Positions 34,078 through 44,176 of a stretch of 64,000 nt of DNA are shown here, in pieces. The notes under the pieces are model-generated. The model made no database searches, was not told the origin of the DNA, and worked only from the letters and a program-made list of their open reading frames with translations. Position numbers and translations under genes: made by a program. Location: assembly GCA_014138095.1 (NCBI GenBank), contig JACGXE010000012.1:1-64000 (forward strand), given 5' to 3'. Numbering within the stretch: position 1 is the first letter of the stretch; every line of letters starts with the position of its first letter. The DNA comes from Ochrobactrum sp. RH2CCR150 (lineage in GTDB: Bacteria > Pseudomonadota > Alphaproteobacteria > Rhizobiales > Rhizobiaceae).

Positions 34078-34215
34078 GGTGAACTCCTCTGAATGCTGCT
34101 GCGGAAAGTGCTCCGCATTGGAAAAAATGTGCGCTCTCTTATGGAAGCCCGGGCGCTGTTTGGCAATGGCATTGCCATGCGCAATCGCTTAATTTCAAAA
34201 ACAGGAGGAACGACT

Positions 34216-34599
34216 ATGGAGAAGCCGCTTGCCGACATTTACCGGGATTATATTGCCTGCCTGAACCGACAGGATTGGGGTAATCTCGGGCGCTTCGTCC
34301 ATCAGGCGGTCGCGCATAATAACAGGCCTTTCGGACTGGCTGGCTATCGCGCCATGCTGGAGCAGGATTTCAAGGCGATCCCCGACCTCCAATTCAATAT
34401 AGAACTGCTCGTCAGCGAACCGCCGACTGTCGCCGCGCGCCTGGCATTCGACTGCACACCCATTGGCGTCTTGTTCGGCCTGCCGGTCAACGGCCGTAAG
34501 ATCCGGTTTGCGGAAAACGTCTTTTACACCTTTGAGAATGGCCTTATAAAAGCGGTCTGGTCGATTATCGACAGAGCAGCCATCGAAGCGCAGCTTTGA
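34216..34599 (+). CDS. SnoaL-like ester cyclase / polyketide-cyclase-fold protein
   Basis: 127 residues from MEKPLADIYRDYIACLNRQDW, with a strong AGGAGG site; an upstream in-frame ATG at 34093 is ignored because it lacks a site. The cone-like fold signatures LGRFVHQAVAHNNRPFGLAGYRAML, DLQFNIELLVSEPPTVAARLAFDCT and NGRKIRFAENVFYTFENGLI match SnoaL/NTF2-like proteins. Such proteins have diverse or no catalysis. No cofactor site is evident. The neighbours are unrelated (RidA, then rpmH). Confidence 0.87.
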   Translation: MEKPLADIYRDYIACLNRQDWGNLGRFVHQAVAHNNRPFGLAGYRAMLEQDFKAIPDLQFNIELLVSEPPTVAARLAFDCTPIGVLFGLPVNGRKIRFAENVFYTFENGLIKAVWSIIDRAAIEAQL

Positions 34600-34723
34600 T
34601 CGCATCTGCGGATTGACTCTTGAGGCCCCTCCCCCTATAAGCCGCGTCACGTTCGCCCGCGCGGGTTAACGGATGGTTTGCGCTGTCCGCCGCAAGGGAA
34701 AAGAACCAGCTCCTGTTCATGCG

Positions 34724-34770
34724 AGCATGATCCCGGAAACGGGAAACCGGCTTCGGGCCAGATCATGTTC
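34724..34770. repeat. Palindromic repeat upstream of rpmH
   Basis: AGCATGATCCCGGAAACGGG and GGCCAGATCATGTTC form an imperfect palindrome of the GCATGATCC type common in Rhizobiales. It stands 49 bp before the rpmH start, between it and the SnoaL-like gene, and may overlap the rpmH promoter region. Confidence 0.6.
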
Positions 34771-34818
34771 AACTGAAAAACAGAATTAAGAAGGGCCGCA
34801 CACCGCGGTATTAAAAAA

Positions 34819-34953
34819 ATGAAGCGCACTTATCAGCCATCCAAGATCGTCCGCAAGCGTCGTCACGGTTTCCGTGCACGCATGGCTACCACCGGCGGCC
34901 GCAAGGTTCTCGCCGCTCGCCGTTCGCGCGGCCGTAAGCGGCTTTCCGCTTAA
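34819..34953 (+). CDS. rpmH: 50S ribosomal protein L34
   Basis: 44 residues: [20 protein letters not shown] at the start and RGRKRLSA at the end, a full L34. It is too short to appear as a long open frame, but the match and position are clear. L34 is a small basic 50S protein. It begins the rpmH-rnpA-yidC-engB cluster, with rnpA 34 bp downstream. The ATG follows an A-run rather than a strong ribosome site. Confidence 0.97.
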   Translation: MKRTYQPSKIVRKRRHGFRARMATTGGRKVLAARRSRGRKRLSA

Positions 34954-34987
34954 TCTTTTCCCGCGCAGCTGCGCGGTGAACAAAGAT

Positions 34988-35413
34988 ATGAAAAAGCCGA
35001 AACAAATACTCCGCCTTCGCAAGAGAGCGGAGTTTTTGGCTTTGAGGAACGGTGAAAAGCGGCGTGGACCGCTGTTTCTTCTCGAAGTTCGCGAGCGGAC
35101 GGAAGAGGAATCGGCAGTGGCCAAAATTGGCGACAAGCCCCGCGCCGGCTTCACCGTCACCAAGAAGAACGGTAACGCCGTGATACGAAATCGCATCCGC
35201 CGCAGGCTGAGAGAAGCGGTACGTTGTCACGCGGGACGTGACATGGCGCCTTCGACCGACTATGTGATCGTAGCGCGCGAGCAAGCTCTCACTGCGCCCT
35301 TTTCGCGACTGACCGAGGAACTCACCCGCCGCATCACGGCCAGGGCTGAGCGGAAGGGCGAAGGGAAACGCCGAACGGAAAGACCGGAATCAGGACCCGT
35401 CAATGGAAAATAA
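34988..35413 (+). CDS. rnpA: Ribonuclease P protein component
   Basis: 141 residues from [20 protein letters not shown]; the frame is open further upstream through rpmH but that is not coding. The RNR motif is [16 protein letters not shown], the RNA-binding signature of this family. It assists the RNase P RNA in cutting the 5' leader of tRNA precursors. The C-terminal 25 residues are an extra basic tail ([21 protein letters not shown]). It lies 34 bp after rpmH and overlaps yidC by 11 bp, so the genes are probably coupled. Confidence 0.95.
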   Translation: MKKPKQILRLRKRAEFLALRNGEKRRGPLFLLEVRERTEEESAVAKIGDKPRAGFTVTKKNGNAVIRNRIRRRLREAVRCHAGRDMAPSTDYVIVAREQALTAPFSRLTEELTRRITARAERKGEGKRRTERPESGPVNGK

Positions 35414-37235
35414 ACGCAATTTCTTCATCACCATTGCCCTGTCCATCCTCATACTGACGCTGTGGCAAGTGTTTTATCTGGGTCCGAAAACGGAAGCCCA
35501 GCGGGAGCAGGCACGCATTGAGGAGCAGCAGCGGCAGGCCCAACAGGCAGCCCAAACTAGCCAGGCAGGCAATGGTGCAGGCGATACGCCGCAGACGCCA
35601 GCCGCCTCAGGCACAATTCCCGGCCATGGTGATGTGGCAGCCGCTGGCGGCGCACTGACCCGCGAAGCCGCAATCGCCCAGACGCAGCGCGTCCAGATCG
35701 ATACGCCTTCGCTGCGCGGTTCGATCAATCTGACCGGCGCGCGTCTTGATGACCTCTTCCTCAAGAACTATCACGAGACCGTCGACGACAATTCTCCGAA
35801 TATCGAACTGCTCGCGCCTTCCGCGCTGAAGCAGGGCTATTTCGTCGAACTCGGCTTTACCGGCAATGACACGACCGGCCCGGTTCCGGGTCCGAACACC
35901 GTCTGGTCCGTGGAAGGCAACGACAAGCTGACCCAGACCACGCCGGTCACGCTGACCTATACCAACGAAAAGAACATCACCTTCAAGCGCGTCATCTCGG
36001 TTGACGACGCCTATATGTTCTCCGTTGACGACACGATCACCAACAATACCGGTGCGCCGATTTCGCTGGCCTCCTATGGCCGCGTTACCCGCTTCAACCA
36101 GCCGGAACACGCCAGCGCTACCTATGTTCTGCATGAAGGCCTGATCGGCGTCATGGGTCAGGACGGCCTGCAGGAAATCAAGTATTCCAAGGTCGAAGAC
36201 GACAAGGACATTTCGTTCAAGGACGTCATGGGCGGCTGGCTCGGCATTACCGACAAGTACTGGGCCGCAACGCTCGTACCGCCGCAGGACGAAAAGTTCA
36301 CCGGCCGCTTCTCGCACTTCACCAATGATCGCCCGCGCTACCAGACCGATTTCCTCGGCGCGCCGATGACCATTGAGGCTGGCCAGTCGCAGACGCTGAA
36401 GAACCACGTCTTTGCCGGTGCAAAGGTCGTGACCCAGATTCAGGCTTATGAAAAGCAGCTCGGCATCAAGCAGTTCGAACTGCTGATCGACTGGGGCTGG
36501 TTCTACTTCATCACCAAGCCGATGTTCTACCTCATCGACTGGATCTACAAGTTCTCCGGCAATTTCGGCGTCGCCATTCTGGTTGTCACCGTTCTGCTCA
36601 AGGGCCTGTTCTTCCCGCTCGCCAACAAGTCGTACAAGTCGATGGCGCGCATGAAGCTGGTTCAGCCGAAGATGACGGAAATCCGCGAAAAGTACGCGGA
36701 CGACAAGATGAAGCAGCAGCAGGCCATGATGCAGCTGTACAAGGAAGAGAAGATCAATCCGCTCGCAGGCTGCTGGCCGGTGCTGGTGCAGATTCCGGTG
36801 TTCTTCGCGCTCTATAAGGTTCTCTACGTCACCATCGAAATGCGCCATGCGCCGTTCTTTGGCTGGATTCAAGATCTTGCAGCGCCCGATCCAACCTCGC
36901 TCTTCAACCTGTTCGGCCTCCTGCCTTTCGCCGTGCCGCACTTCCTGATGATCGGCGTCTGGCCGCTCCTGATGGGTATCACGATGTTCCTGCAGATGCG
37001 CATGAACCCGACCCCGCCGGATCCGACGCAGGCTGCGATCTTCACCTGGATGCCAATCATCTTCACCTTCATGCTGGCTTCGTTCCCGGCTGGTCTGGTG
37101 ATCTACTGGGCATGGAACAACCTGCTCTCGATCACCCAGCAGGGCATCATCATGAAGCGTCAGGGCGTCAAGATCGAGCTCTTCGATAATCTGAAGAGCC
37201 TCTTCAAGCGAAAGCCCAACGAGGCGAAGAAATAG
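35403..37235 (+). CDS. yidC: Membrane protein insertase YidC
   Basis: 610 residues, typical of alphaproteobacterial YidC. An N-terminal helix ([20 protein letters not shown]) is followed by a Gln/Ala-rich linker, a large periplasmic domain (about 90-340), and the conserved helices with [41 protein letters not shown] and the late [14 protein letters not shown] and [19 protein letters not shown]. It inserts and folds inner-membrane proteins, alone or with SecYEG. It overlaps rnpA by 11 bp and is followed by a strong terminator. Confidence 0.97.
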   Translation: MENKRNFFITIALSILILTLWQVFYLGPKTEAQREQARIEEQQRQAQQAAQTSQAGNGAGDTPQTPAASGTIPGHGDVAAAGGALTREAAIAQTQRVQIDTPSLRGSINLTGARLDDLFLKNYHETVDDNSPNIELLAPSALKQGYFVELGFTGNDTTGPVPGPNTVWSVEGNDKLTQTTPVTLTYTNEKNITFKRVISVDDAYMFSVDDTITNNTGAPISLASYGRVTRFNQPEHASATYVLHEGLIGVMGQDGLQEIKYSKVEDDKDISFKDVMGGWLGITDKYWAATLVPPQDEKFTGRFSHFTNDRPRYQTDFLGAPMTIEAGQSQTLKNHVFAGAKVVTQIQAYEKQLGIKQFELLIDWGWFYFITKPMFYLIDWIYKFSGNFGVAILVVTVLLKGLFFPLANKSYKSMARMKLVQPKMTEIREKYADDKMKQQQAMMQLYKEEKINPLAGCWPVLVQIPVFFALYKVLYVTIEMRHAPFFGWIQDLAAPDPTSLFNLFGLLPFAVPHFLMIGVWPLLMGITMFLQMRMNPTPPDPTQAAIFTWMPIIFTFMLASFPAGLVIYWAWNNLLSITQQGIIMKRQGVKIELFDNLKSLFKRKPNEAKK

Positions 37236-37240
37236 AACTG

Positions 37241-37268
37241 AAAGAACCCCGCTTAGGCGGGGTTTTTC
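37241..37268 (+). terminator. Terminator after yidC
   Basis: CCCCGC (37247-37252) pairs with GCGGGG (37257-37262) around TTAG, with flanking AA/TT, then TTTTTC. It stands 9 bp after the yidC stop, before engB. Confidence 0.92.
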
Positions 37269-37344
37269 ATGCCGTCATGTTGACAATGCGGCCCATACCA
37301 TTGATGCGTGTGTTCTACAGAATAAAGCGACCAGGATAAAAACA

Positions 37345-38070
37345 TTGAGCGAGCAGGATAAGAAGCAGGCGGCAATCAATGCGGCTCAGGCGGCGGCAGA
37401 TGCAACCCGCGCGGCGCAGGCAGCACTGGTCGAGCAAGGCCGTGCGCTTTTCAAGAAGTCGTGGATCTTCATCCGCGGCGTGCCGTCGATGCAGTTCCTG
37501 CCGCCGGAAGGTCCGGTGGAGATCGCCTTTGCCGGCCGCTCCAATGTCGGCAAGTCATCGCTGATCAATGCTCTGGTCAACAAGAAGGGCCTTGCGCGCA
37601 CGTCCAATACGCCGGGCCGCACGCAGGAACTGAACTATTTCGTGCCGGACGGTTATTCCGGCGAAAACGGCGACCTGCCGCCGCTGGCCCTCGTGGACAT
37701 GCCCGGCTATGGCTTCGCCGAAGCGCCGAAGGCCCATGTCGATGCCTGGACGCGGCTTGTTTTCGACTATTTGCGCGGACGCACCACGCTGAAGCGCGTC
37801 TATGTGCTGATCGACGCCCGCCACGGCATCAAGAAGAACGACGCCGAAGTGCTCGACCTTCTCGACAAGGCAGCTGTCTCCTACCAGATCGTGCTGACCA
37901 AGATCGACAAGATCAAACCGGCGGGCGTGCCGCGCCTGATGGCGGATACGCACAAGCTCACCTTCCGCCGCGCAGCCTGCTTCCCCGGCATTATCGCCAC
38001 CTCGTCGGAAAAAGGCCTTGGCCTCGACGATTTGCGCGCCGCTATTGCTCTGGTGATCAAAGAATCCTGA
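37345..38070 (+). CDS. engB: Ribosome biogenesis GTPase EngB (YihA/YsxC)
   Basis: 241 residues from a TTG at 37345; a weak site lies upstream. An Ala/Gln-rich N-terminal extension of about 40 residues precedes the GTPase domain. G1 is [15 protein letters not shown]2/G3 include [14 protein letters not shown] and [14 protein letters not shown]4 is LTKIDKIK, and G5 is [10 protein letters not shown]. It is a small GTPase needed for late 50S assembly. It lies downstream of yidC as in other Rhizobiales. A Bru-RS-like element lies 22 bp past its stop. Confidence 0.95.
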   Translation: MSEQDKKQAAINAAQAAADATRAAQAALVEQGRALFKKSWIFIRGVPSMQFLPPEGPVEIAFAGRSNVGKSSLINALVNKKGLARTSNTPGRTQELNYFVPDGYSGENGDLPPLALVDMPGYGFAEAPKAHVDAWTRLVFDYLRGRTTLKRVYVLIDARHGIKKNDAEVLDLLDKAAVSYQIVLTKIDKIKPAGVPRLMADTHKLTFRRAACFPGIIATSSEKGLGLDDLRAAIALVIKES

Positions 38071-38092
38071 TTTCAGCCTGACCTGTCCTCAA

Positions 38093-38231
38093 AGCCTGAC
38101 TCAAAAAGCGGCCTGTGTGTGCGAAAATGGTGATTTTCGAGTACCGGAGCGGAGCGTACTCAAAGTACGTGAGCACCGGAATGAAGAAAACTGCCATTTG
38201 CAGCCACACAGGGCGACTTTTGGAACAGGCT
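38093..38231. mobile_element. Bru-RS-like palindromic element, copy 3, inserted in a hairpin
   Basis: A 139-bp imperfect palindrome with ends AGCCTG and CAGGCT, direct repeats CTCAA on each side (38088-38092, 38232-38236), and close identity to copy 1. The outer flanks ACCTGTCCTC (38081-38090) and GAGGACAGGT (38238-38247) are reverse complements. Removing the element and one duplication rebuilds a single hairpin, ACCTGTCCTC AAA GAGGACAGGT. The right duplication holds part of the histidine-phosphatase stop codon. Confidence 0.85.
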
Positions 38232-38232
38232 C

Positions 38233-38847
38233 TCAAAGAGGACAGGTTTCCGGCAGGTGGTTCAGCCCCTGATTGCGGCGCTCGAACTGCACGTCGGTCT
38301 TTTCCCCGTCGCGGGTGATGCGCAGCACATAGATGCTGTCGAAATCGTCGCCTGACCATTTGGGCACGTCATGCTTGTCGCCGCCATTCTCTTTGACGAT
38401 ATTGCGCACCAGCTTGACGATCTGCTTGTGCTCCCAACCGACCAGAACGGTCGCATTGCGATAGGCGGGTGCTTCCAGCGCTTCTTCCAGCTTGTCGATA
38501 TCTTCGAAACCAAAACGCGTATCGACCGGCAGGCCGAGCGCAATCGCGGTTGGCTCGACAGTCGCCAGCGGACGCACATAGGCATAGGTCTCGCCCTTGT
38601 CGTCCTTCTCTTCGGACGGATTGGGCGCGAAAATCGCCGACGGTTTGCCGAACTGTTTGGCGATGACCGCTGGCAGTTTCAGCGAGCGGTTCAGGCCGCG
38701 GCAGCTCAGCTGCCCCAATCCTGCTTCCGGCTTTTCGCCATGGCGGACAAAGATCACGGTTTGTGTGGAGGATGCCGCAGCAGCAGTGCTTTGGGCGGCG
38801 TTGAGGGCAAAGAGCGAAACCAGAGCGGTCAAAATCAACCGACGCAT
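38233..38847 (-). CDS. Exported histidine-phosphatase-family protein
   Basis: 204 residues from MRRLILTALVSLFALNAAQS; an ATG seven codons earlier is possible. A signal peptide is followed by VIFVRHGEKPEAGLGQLSCRG, where RHGE is the phosphatase motif I with the catalytic His. Motif-like ATVLVGWEHKQIVKLV is a later His candidate, though the usual second His context is diverged. The fold suits small phosphatases; substrate unknown. The TGA stop lies in the target duplication of Bru-RS copy 3, convergent with engB. Confidence 0.82.
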   Translation of the reverse strand: MRRLILTALVSLFALNAAQSTAAAASSTQTVIFVRHGEKPEAGLGQLSCRGLNRSLKLPAVIAKQFGKPSAIFAPNPSEEKDDKGETYAYVRPLATVEPTAIALGLPVDTRFGFEDIDKLEEALEAPAYRNATVLVGWEHKQIVKLVRNIVKENGGDKHDVPKWSGDDFDSIYVLRITRDGEKTDVQFERRNQGLNHLPETCPL

Positions 38848-39046
38848 TGAAACAACTTTCTTCATCATACAGTGAAACTATAAAACCACATTTACATAGA
38901 ACATTGGCGTGAGCATGCGAAGCATGTGTCCAGCCAACTATTCGTGAAAAATAAGTCGCGAGACCGTTTTCGCGGATTCCATTTGAATCAAAACCGGTCT
39001 AGAAAAGCCTGCCTCTTCTGCCCTGTCGCCAGCCATGGAGCCCGCG

Positions 39047-39937
39047 ATGACGACTCTTGAAAATTCCGAAAAGCAAGCGCAACTCCTCTCCGCCGCCCTG
39101 CCCTATATGCAGCGCTACGAGAACAAGCACGTCGTCGTGAAATATGGCGGCCACGCCATGGGTAATCCGGAGCTTGGCAAGGCTTTTGCCCGTGATATCG
39201 CGCTTTTGAAGCAATCCGGCATCAACCCGATTGTTGTGCATGGCGGCGGACCGCAGATTCAGGCCATGCTGACCAAGCTGGGCATCGAATCCCGCTTTGA
39301 AGGCGGATTGCGCGTCACCGACGAAAAGACCGTCGAAGTGGTGGAAATGGTTCTGGCCGGTTCCATCAATAAGGAAATCGTCGCCCTCATCAATGCCGAA
39401 GGCGAATGGGCCATCGGCCTGTGCGGCAAGGACGGCAACATGGTTTTCGCGCAGAAAGCGCACAAGACCGTCATCGACCCCGATTCCAATATCGAAAAAG
39501 TGCTCGATCTCGGCTTCGTCGGCGAACCGGCGGAAGTCGACCGTACCCTACTCGATCTTCTGGCGCGTTCCGAGATGATCCCGGTCATCGCACCGGTCGC
39601 TCCCGGCCGCGACGGCCACACCTACAACATCAATGCAGACACCTTTGCGGGCGCCATCGCAGGCGCGCTTGCCGCAACCCGCCTTCTGTTCCTGACCGAT
39701 GTTCCGGGCGTGCTGGACAAGGACAAGAAGCTGATCAAGGAACTCTCCGTGTCCGATGCGCAGGCGCTCATCAAGGACGGCACGATTTCCGGCGGCATGA
39801 TCCCCAAGGTCGAAACCTGCATCGAAGCAATCCGCCGTGGCGTGGAAGGCGTTGTCATTCTCAATGGCAAGACGCCACATTCCGTTCTGCTGGAACTCTT
39901 CACCGAACATGGTGCCGGCACGCTGATCGTGCCATAA
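39047..39937 (+). CDS. argB: Acetylglutamate kinase
   Basis: 296 residues from [10 protein letters not shown], with GGAG 7 bases before; an ATG 4 codons upstream lacks a site. The kinase shows [29 protein letters not shown], the late TLIVP end and [15 protein letters not shown]. It phosphorylates N-acetylglutamate, the second step of arginine synthesis. It is followed 6 bp later by a HAD nucleotidase gene, with which it is probably co-transcribed. The arginine-inhibited form is usual in this group. Confidence 0.97.
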   Translation: MTTLENSEKQAQLLSAALPYMQRYENKHVVVKYGGHAMGNPELGKAFARDIALLKQSGINPIVVHGGGPQIQAMLTKLGIESRFEGGLRVTDEKTVEVVEMVLAGSINKEIVALINAEGEWAIGLCGKDGNMVFAQKAHKTVIDPDSNIEKVLDLGFVGEPAEVDRTLLDLLARSEMIPVIAPVAPGRDGHTYNINADTFAGAIAGALAATRLLFLTDVPGVLDKDKKLIKELSVSDAQALIKDGTISGGMIPKVETCIEAIRRGVEGVVILNGKTPHSVLLELFTEHGAGTLIVP

Positions 39938-39943
39938 AGACCC

Positions 39944-40660
39944 ATGACCAACAGTTCTGATCCTTCGGCCTTCACTCCAGCTTTTGCACACGTCACTGAC
40001 TGGGTGTTCGATCTCGACAACACGCTTTATCCCCACGCCGCCAATCTGTTTTCGCAGATCGACGTGAAGATGACGAGCTATGTCGAAAACCTGCTGCAAT
40101 TGCCGCGTGAGGAAGCCCGGCGCATCCAGAAGCAGTTCTATCTCGACTATGGCACCACGCTGAAAGGCCTGATGGAATGCCACCAGATCGATCCGGACGA
40201 CTTTCTGCAAAAGGTGCACGATATTGACTATAGCTGGCTGAAGCCCGATCCGGCGCTCGGCGAAGCAATCAAGTCTCTGCCAGGTCGCCGTTTCATTTTC
40301 ACCAATGGCGATCGCGGCCATGCCGAACGTGCGGCACGCCAGCTCGGTATTCTGGATAATTTCGACGACATTTTTGACATCGTCGCTGCCGGGCTGATGC
40401 CAAAGCCGGAACGTGTCACCTATGACCGTTTTCTCGGCGCTTTCGGCGTCGATGCCAGCAAGGCGGTGATGTTCGAGGATCTGGCGCGCAACCTCGTGGT
40501 ACCCAAGGCGCTCGGCATGAAAACCGTTCTGGTGGTGCCGAATAATTTCGAGCCGACCTTCTCGGAAATCTGGGAAAGCGATCCGGAATTTACCGATCAG
40601 GTGGACTATGTGACGGATAATCTGACCCAGTTTCTGGAACAGATCATTGCAGGCAGATAG
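39944..40660 (+). CDS. HAD-family pyrimidine 5'-nucleotidase
   Basis: 238 residues. Motif I is FDLDNTLYPHAANLFSQID with the nucleophile Asp and general acid Asp, motif II is FTNGDRGHAERAARQLG, and a Lys follows in PKPERVTYDRFLGAFGV. The Tyr-Pro-His of motif I matches the SDT1-like pyrimidine 5'-nucleotidases. It dephosphorylates pyrimidine mononucleotides in relatives, which is inference here. The gene lies 6 bp after argB and overlaps the DUF817 gene by 14 bp. Confidence 0.92.
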   Translation: MTNSSDPSAFTPAFAHVTDWVFDLDNTLYPHAANLFSQIDVKMTSYVENLLQLPREEARRIQKQFYLDYGTTLKGLMECHQIDPDDFLQKVHDIDYSWLKPDPALGEAIKSLPGRRFIFTNGDRGHAERAARQLGILDNFDDIFDIVAAGLMPKPERVTYDRFLGAFGVDASKAVMFEDLARNLVVPKALGMKTVLVVPNNFEPTFSEIWESDPEFTDQVDYVTDNLTQFLEQIIAGR

Positions 40661-41567
40661 GCATTTCACCGGCCTCGAACAATCGATTGATGCGGCGGCC
40701 CATCGTATTCTCGACCGGCTGCCGCGCAGCCGCCTGAGCGACGGGCTGATTGAATTTCTGGTCTTCGGCCTGAAACAGGCTTGGGCCTGCCTGTTTGGCG
40801 GCGCCATGCTGGGTCTCATCATCCTGACCGGCTGGCTTTGGCCGGAAAGCGGCGTTGGAGGTATCGCCAGTGTCGTTACCCGCTATGATTTCCTGTTCCT
40901 TTCCGCCATTGCCATCCAGCTTGCTATGCTGGTCTTCAAGCTGGAAGCATGGGAGGAAGCCAAGGTCATCCTGATTTTCCATGTTGTCGGCACGGCCATG
41001 GAAGTGTTCAAGACCCATGCCGGTTCGTGGGTCTATCCTGAAGAGAACTTCTTCCGTATTGGCGGCGTGCCGCTGTTTTCAGGCTTCATGTATGCGGCGG
41101 TCGGCTCCTATATGGCGCGCATCAACCGGATCTTCGATATCCGGCTGAACCATTATCCGCCGCTCTGGACAACACTTGTGCTGGCGGCTGCGATCTACGT
41201 CAATTTCTTCGCCCATCATTTCATCTGGGACATTCGCTGGCCGCTCTTTGCGCTGACATTTGCCTTGTTCTGGCGCACCAGCATGCATTATCGCGTGTTC
41301 CGTTTTCGGCACAAAATGCCCCTGCTCGTCGCCTTCCTGCTGACCTCGTTCTTCATCTGGTTTGCAGAAAATATCGGTACTTGGTCGAAAGCCTGGCTTT
41401 ACCCCAACCAGCATAATGGCTGGGTGCCGGTTTCGCTCGGCAAGCTCGGCTCATGGTATCTTCTGATGATCATTTCCGTCGTGCTGGTCACGCTGGTTCA
41501 CCGTCCCCGCCCCTATCAGGGCGAGGAAGACGCCGAAGCGCTTACTCCTGAAAAGGCAAAAACATAA
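40647..41567 (+). CDS. DUF817-family integral membrane protein
   Basis: 306 residues from a TTG at 40647; no better start follows soon. The protein has about eight membrane helices, such as YDFLFLSAIAIQLAMLVFKLE and WDIRWPLFALTFALFW, with conserved charged segments such as THAGSWVYPEENFFRIGGVPLF and FIWFAENIGTWSKAWLYPNQ. These match DUF817 (YoaT-like) proteins, whose role is not known. It overlaps the nucleotidase gene by 14 bp and so is probably in the argB operon. Confidence 0.88.
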   Translation: MQADRHFTGLEQSIDAAAHRILDRLPRSRLSDGLIEFLVFGLKQAWACLFGGAMLGLIILTGWLWPESGVGGIASVVTRYDFLFLSAIAIQLAMLVFKLEAWEEAKVILIFHVVGTAMEVFKTHAGSWVYPEENFFRIGGVPLFSGFMYAAVGSYMARINRIFDIRLNHYPPLWTTLVLAAAIYVNFFAHHFIWDIRWPLFALTFALFWRTSMHYRVFRFRHKMPLLVAFLLTSFFIWFAENIGTWSKAWLYPNQHNGWVPVSLGKLGSWYLLMIISVVLVTLVHRPRPYQGEEDAEALTPEKAKT

Positions 41568-41582
41568 GCCTCCAACGCTCGG

Positions 41583-44018
41583 TCAAAACCTGCCCGTGAC
41601 GTCGATGCCCGCACCATAGGCCATATCTCTGTTCACGGTGCGCGCCAGATAAGGCGTGATGCCAACACTCAACACCTCACTAAATGCGTAGGACAAAGTG
41701 GTCGACAGGCTGCCGCGTGTATGCGCTGCATCGACATCGAAGCTGAGCGCGCCGATATATTCGGCACTCGCCGTCACGCTCGGGTCATCATGCAATATGT
41801 CTTGCTCGATCTCCGCATTGATCAACCAACGCACCCGGTCGCTCAACGGCATGGCATAATTCGCCCCGAGATAGACGCCCAGACGCCGCGACTTCACATC
41901 CGAATAGGTGAACGGGAAATAAGCGTCGGTTTCCGTGTAACCATCCATTTTCAGATTACTGTAGCGCAGCCCGGCATAATAGCCGATGACAGCATTGTCG
42001 GAGAGATCGTGCGATCGCCCAGCCTCCAGAGACGCGCCCCAGCCTTTTACCGCGCTCTCGCCTGTGCCTGCTTCCGTGTAATCGAGAACCTGCCGCGTCC
42101 GCTCTATATCGTAGCGATTGGCGGCGACCGAGCCTTGCAGATACCAGTGACCCGTTGCCGTTGGCGCGCGCCAACGGGCATAGAAGCCGCCGCCGATATT
42201 GTCATTATCCCGGTCGAAACTGTCCGGCATGTCGCGCCAGAAAGAATGCGCAACGGTGACCCCCGCCAGAAAGTTATCGGTGAAGGCATGCGCCATGGAA
42301 ATCCAGCCAAGCGCATCGGTCGTCCCGCCCGCGCGCCCGACATCGGCTGAAAGCGAGTAGCAACTTTCGCCCGCCTTCGCGACATCGCACGAGCGCTGCA
42401 AGCGCCCCAATGTTCCACGCTGCGACTCCATGACGGAGAATGTGTCCCCGGCCAGAGCCGCAACTGTTTTCGCAGTATTGGTCACATCAATGCCAACCGA
42501 TTGCGTAGGTTGGGTTGATCCTGTGCCAGCTTGCGACGATCCAGACGATTGCGTACCAGATGTCTGCTGCCCGGTTCCGCCTGCGCCGGGGCCCGTTGTG
42601 GACGTTCCGGTAACCGGTGGCGTCGAACCGTTGCCCGCTGCAGGTGGTTCCGAAGTTTCCCCACCCGAAGACGATCCCGGTTGAGCGCCAGAACCAGCCC
42701 CCGCCCCCGGTGTCTGCGGTTCTGTACCGCCCGAGCCAGTTCCCGGTGCAGGCGTTCCGGTAACAGGTGGCGTTTCCGTCTCCCCCGGATCGGGTTTCGG
42801 CGTGGGCGTGCCTGTGACCGGCGGAGACGAAATCAAGAGCTTCCAGATGGTTGCATGCGAAGCGCCGGATGCCAGCGTCGATGTTCCAACCACAACTGTC
42901 CCATCTGCCGACATGGCATTGGCTGTTGAAGACACACCTCCGAGTGTGCCCAGATCGGTTGGCACGGTCGCGCCATTCGCCCAATAGACAGCATGCAGAT
43001 TGCCGTCCGTTCCCGACGACGAGCCGGCAATGATCGAACCATCAGCTGAAATGGAGGCGACGTCAGAATAATAGCCGCCAAGTGTGCCGAGATCGGTTGG
43101 CGTCGTCGCGCCTGACTTCCACGATACGGCGTGAGTTTCGCCAAGCTCAGTATAAGATATGCCTGCCAGAACGGAGCCGTCCGCCGACAGCGTGAACACA
43201 TCGGAATAGAACCCGCCGAGTGTGCCAAGATCGACCGGCGATGTTGCGCCATCGGTCCACGATGCGGCATGGATTTCGCCACCGCTCGTTTCCGACTGCC
43301 CGGCAATGACGCGCCCATTGGCAGATACGACATTAGCTGCGGAATTTGAGCCACCAAGCGTGCCGAGGTCCGCTGGCGTCAGTGCACCGTTTGTCCATGA
43401 AACCGCGTGAGCAGCGCTAGACGAAAAGTCTGCGTAACCGACAATCACACTGCCATCAGCGGAAACCGCCTTGGCATAAGAGGTACTGCCGTTGAGCGTG
43501 CCGAGATCAGTCGGCGATGCAGCACCATCCGTCCACTTGACCGCCCGGTTCTTGCCGCCCGATGTGGTGGAGTTGCCGACAATGACACTGCCATCGGCAG
43601 ACAAAGCAACAGCGTCAGAAAAATTACCGCCCAGTGTTCCGAGATCGGTTGCCAGCATCGCGCCACCCGCCCATGAAACAGCGTGTTGCTCGTTGTCAAA
43701 TGTCGCCTGACCGACGATGAATGTGCCATCCGCCGAGACGGCATTGACGCCGGAACTACCGCCGCCCGACACCGACAGAACTGTTGGTGTCGCATTTCCC
43801 TGAGACCAGGAAACCGCCGATAATCCGCCGCCAGCCATATAGGCCCTGCCCGCTATGATGGATCCATCAGCCGACACCGCCGTCGCAGTGGCGTCGCCGG
43901 CAAGTGCTCCGAAATCCAGCGGCGGACCGGACTGCGTCACATCCGCTGCATACGCAGGATACAAAGCAGACGCCATCCCGAGTAGAAGCCCGGGAATACT
44001 TTTGAGAATCGCTTTCAT
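41583..44018 (-). CDS. HAF-repeat autotransporter, first of a tandem pair
   Basis: 811 residues. A signal peptide (residues 1-25) is followed by about nine HAF-type repeats of about 45 residues with cores such as DLGTLGG and SADGSVIVG. A long Pro/Gly/Ser/Thr-rich linker with PVTGT units lies before a C-terminal autotransporter beta-barrel of about 280 residues, ending with Phe (IDVTGRF). The repeats should be on the cell surface. Its barrel closely resembles that of the next gene (44469-46760), so the two arose by duplication. The function, perhaps adhesion, is not shown. Confidence 0.9.
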   Translation of the reverse strand: MKAILKSIPGLLLGMASALYPAYAADVTQSGPPLDFGALAGDATATAVSADGSIIAGRAYMAGGGLSAVSWSQGNATPTVLSVSGGGSSGVNAVSADGTFIVGQATFDNEQHAVSWAGGAMLATDLGTLGGNFSDAVALSADGSVIVGNSTTSGGKNRAVKWTDGAASPTDLGTLNGSTSYAKAVSADGSVIVGYADFSSSAAHAVSWTNGALTPADLGTLGGSNSAANVVSANGRVIAGQSETSGGEIHAASWTDGATSPVDLGTLGGFYSDVFTLSADGSVLAGISYTELGETHAVSWKSGATTPTDLGTLGGYYSDVASISADGSIIAGSSSGTDGNLHAVYWANGATVPTDLGTLGGVSSTANAMSADGTVVVGTSTLASGASHATIWKLLISSPPVTGTPTPKPDPGETETPPVTGTPAPGTGSGGTEPQTPGAGAGSGAQPGSSSGGETSEPPAAGNGSTPPVTGTSTTGPGAGGTGQQTSGTQSSGSSQAGTGSTQPTQSVGIDVTNTAKTVAALAGDTFSVMESQRGTLGRLQRSCDVAKAGESCYSLSADVGRAGGTTDALGWISMAHAFTDNFLAGVTVAHSFWRDMPDSFDRDNDNIGGGFYARWRAPTATGHWYLQGSVAANRYDIERTRQVLDYTEAGTGESAVKGWGASLEAGRSHDLSDNAVIGYYAGLRYSNLKMDGYTETDAYFPFTYSDVKSRRLGVYLGANYAMPLSDRVRWLINAEIEQDILHDDPSVTASAEYIGALSFDVDAAHTRGSLSTTLSYAFSEVLSVGITPYLARTVNRDMAYGAGIDVTGRF

Positions 44019-44161
44019 AGCGACCTCTTAATTAATAAGATGAGAGAATGCGGGAATATATTTATTATTTAAGAAAATATAATACATGATACCCTCACAC
44101 AAACATGTGGTTTTATCATATATTTAATTTTAATTACGACAATATCTATTGTTTCATATTA

Positions 44162-44176
44162 GAACACATTGTGTTC
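44162..44176. promoter_or_regulatory. Palindrome upstream of the first autotransporter
   Basis: GAACACA-T-TGTGTTC is a perfect 7-bp inverted repeat with a 1-base centre. It lies 144 bp before the start of the autotransporter gene, in the AT-rich stretch 44019-44468, which otherwise holds no gene. It could be an operator. I cannot link it to a known regulator. Confidence 0.45.
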
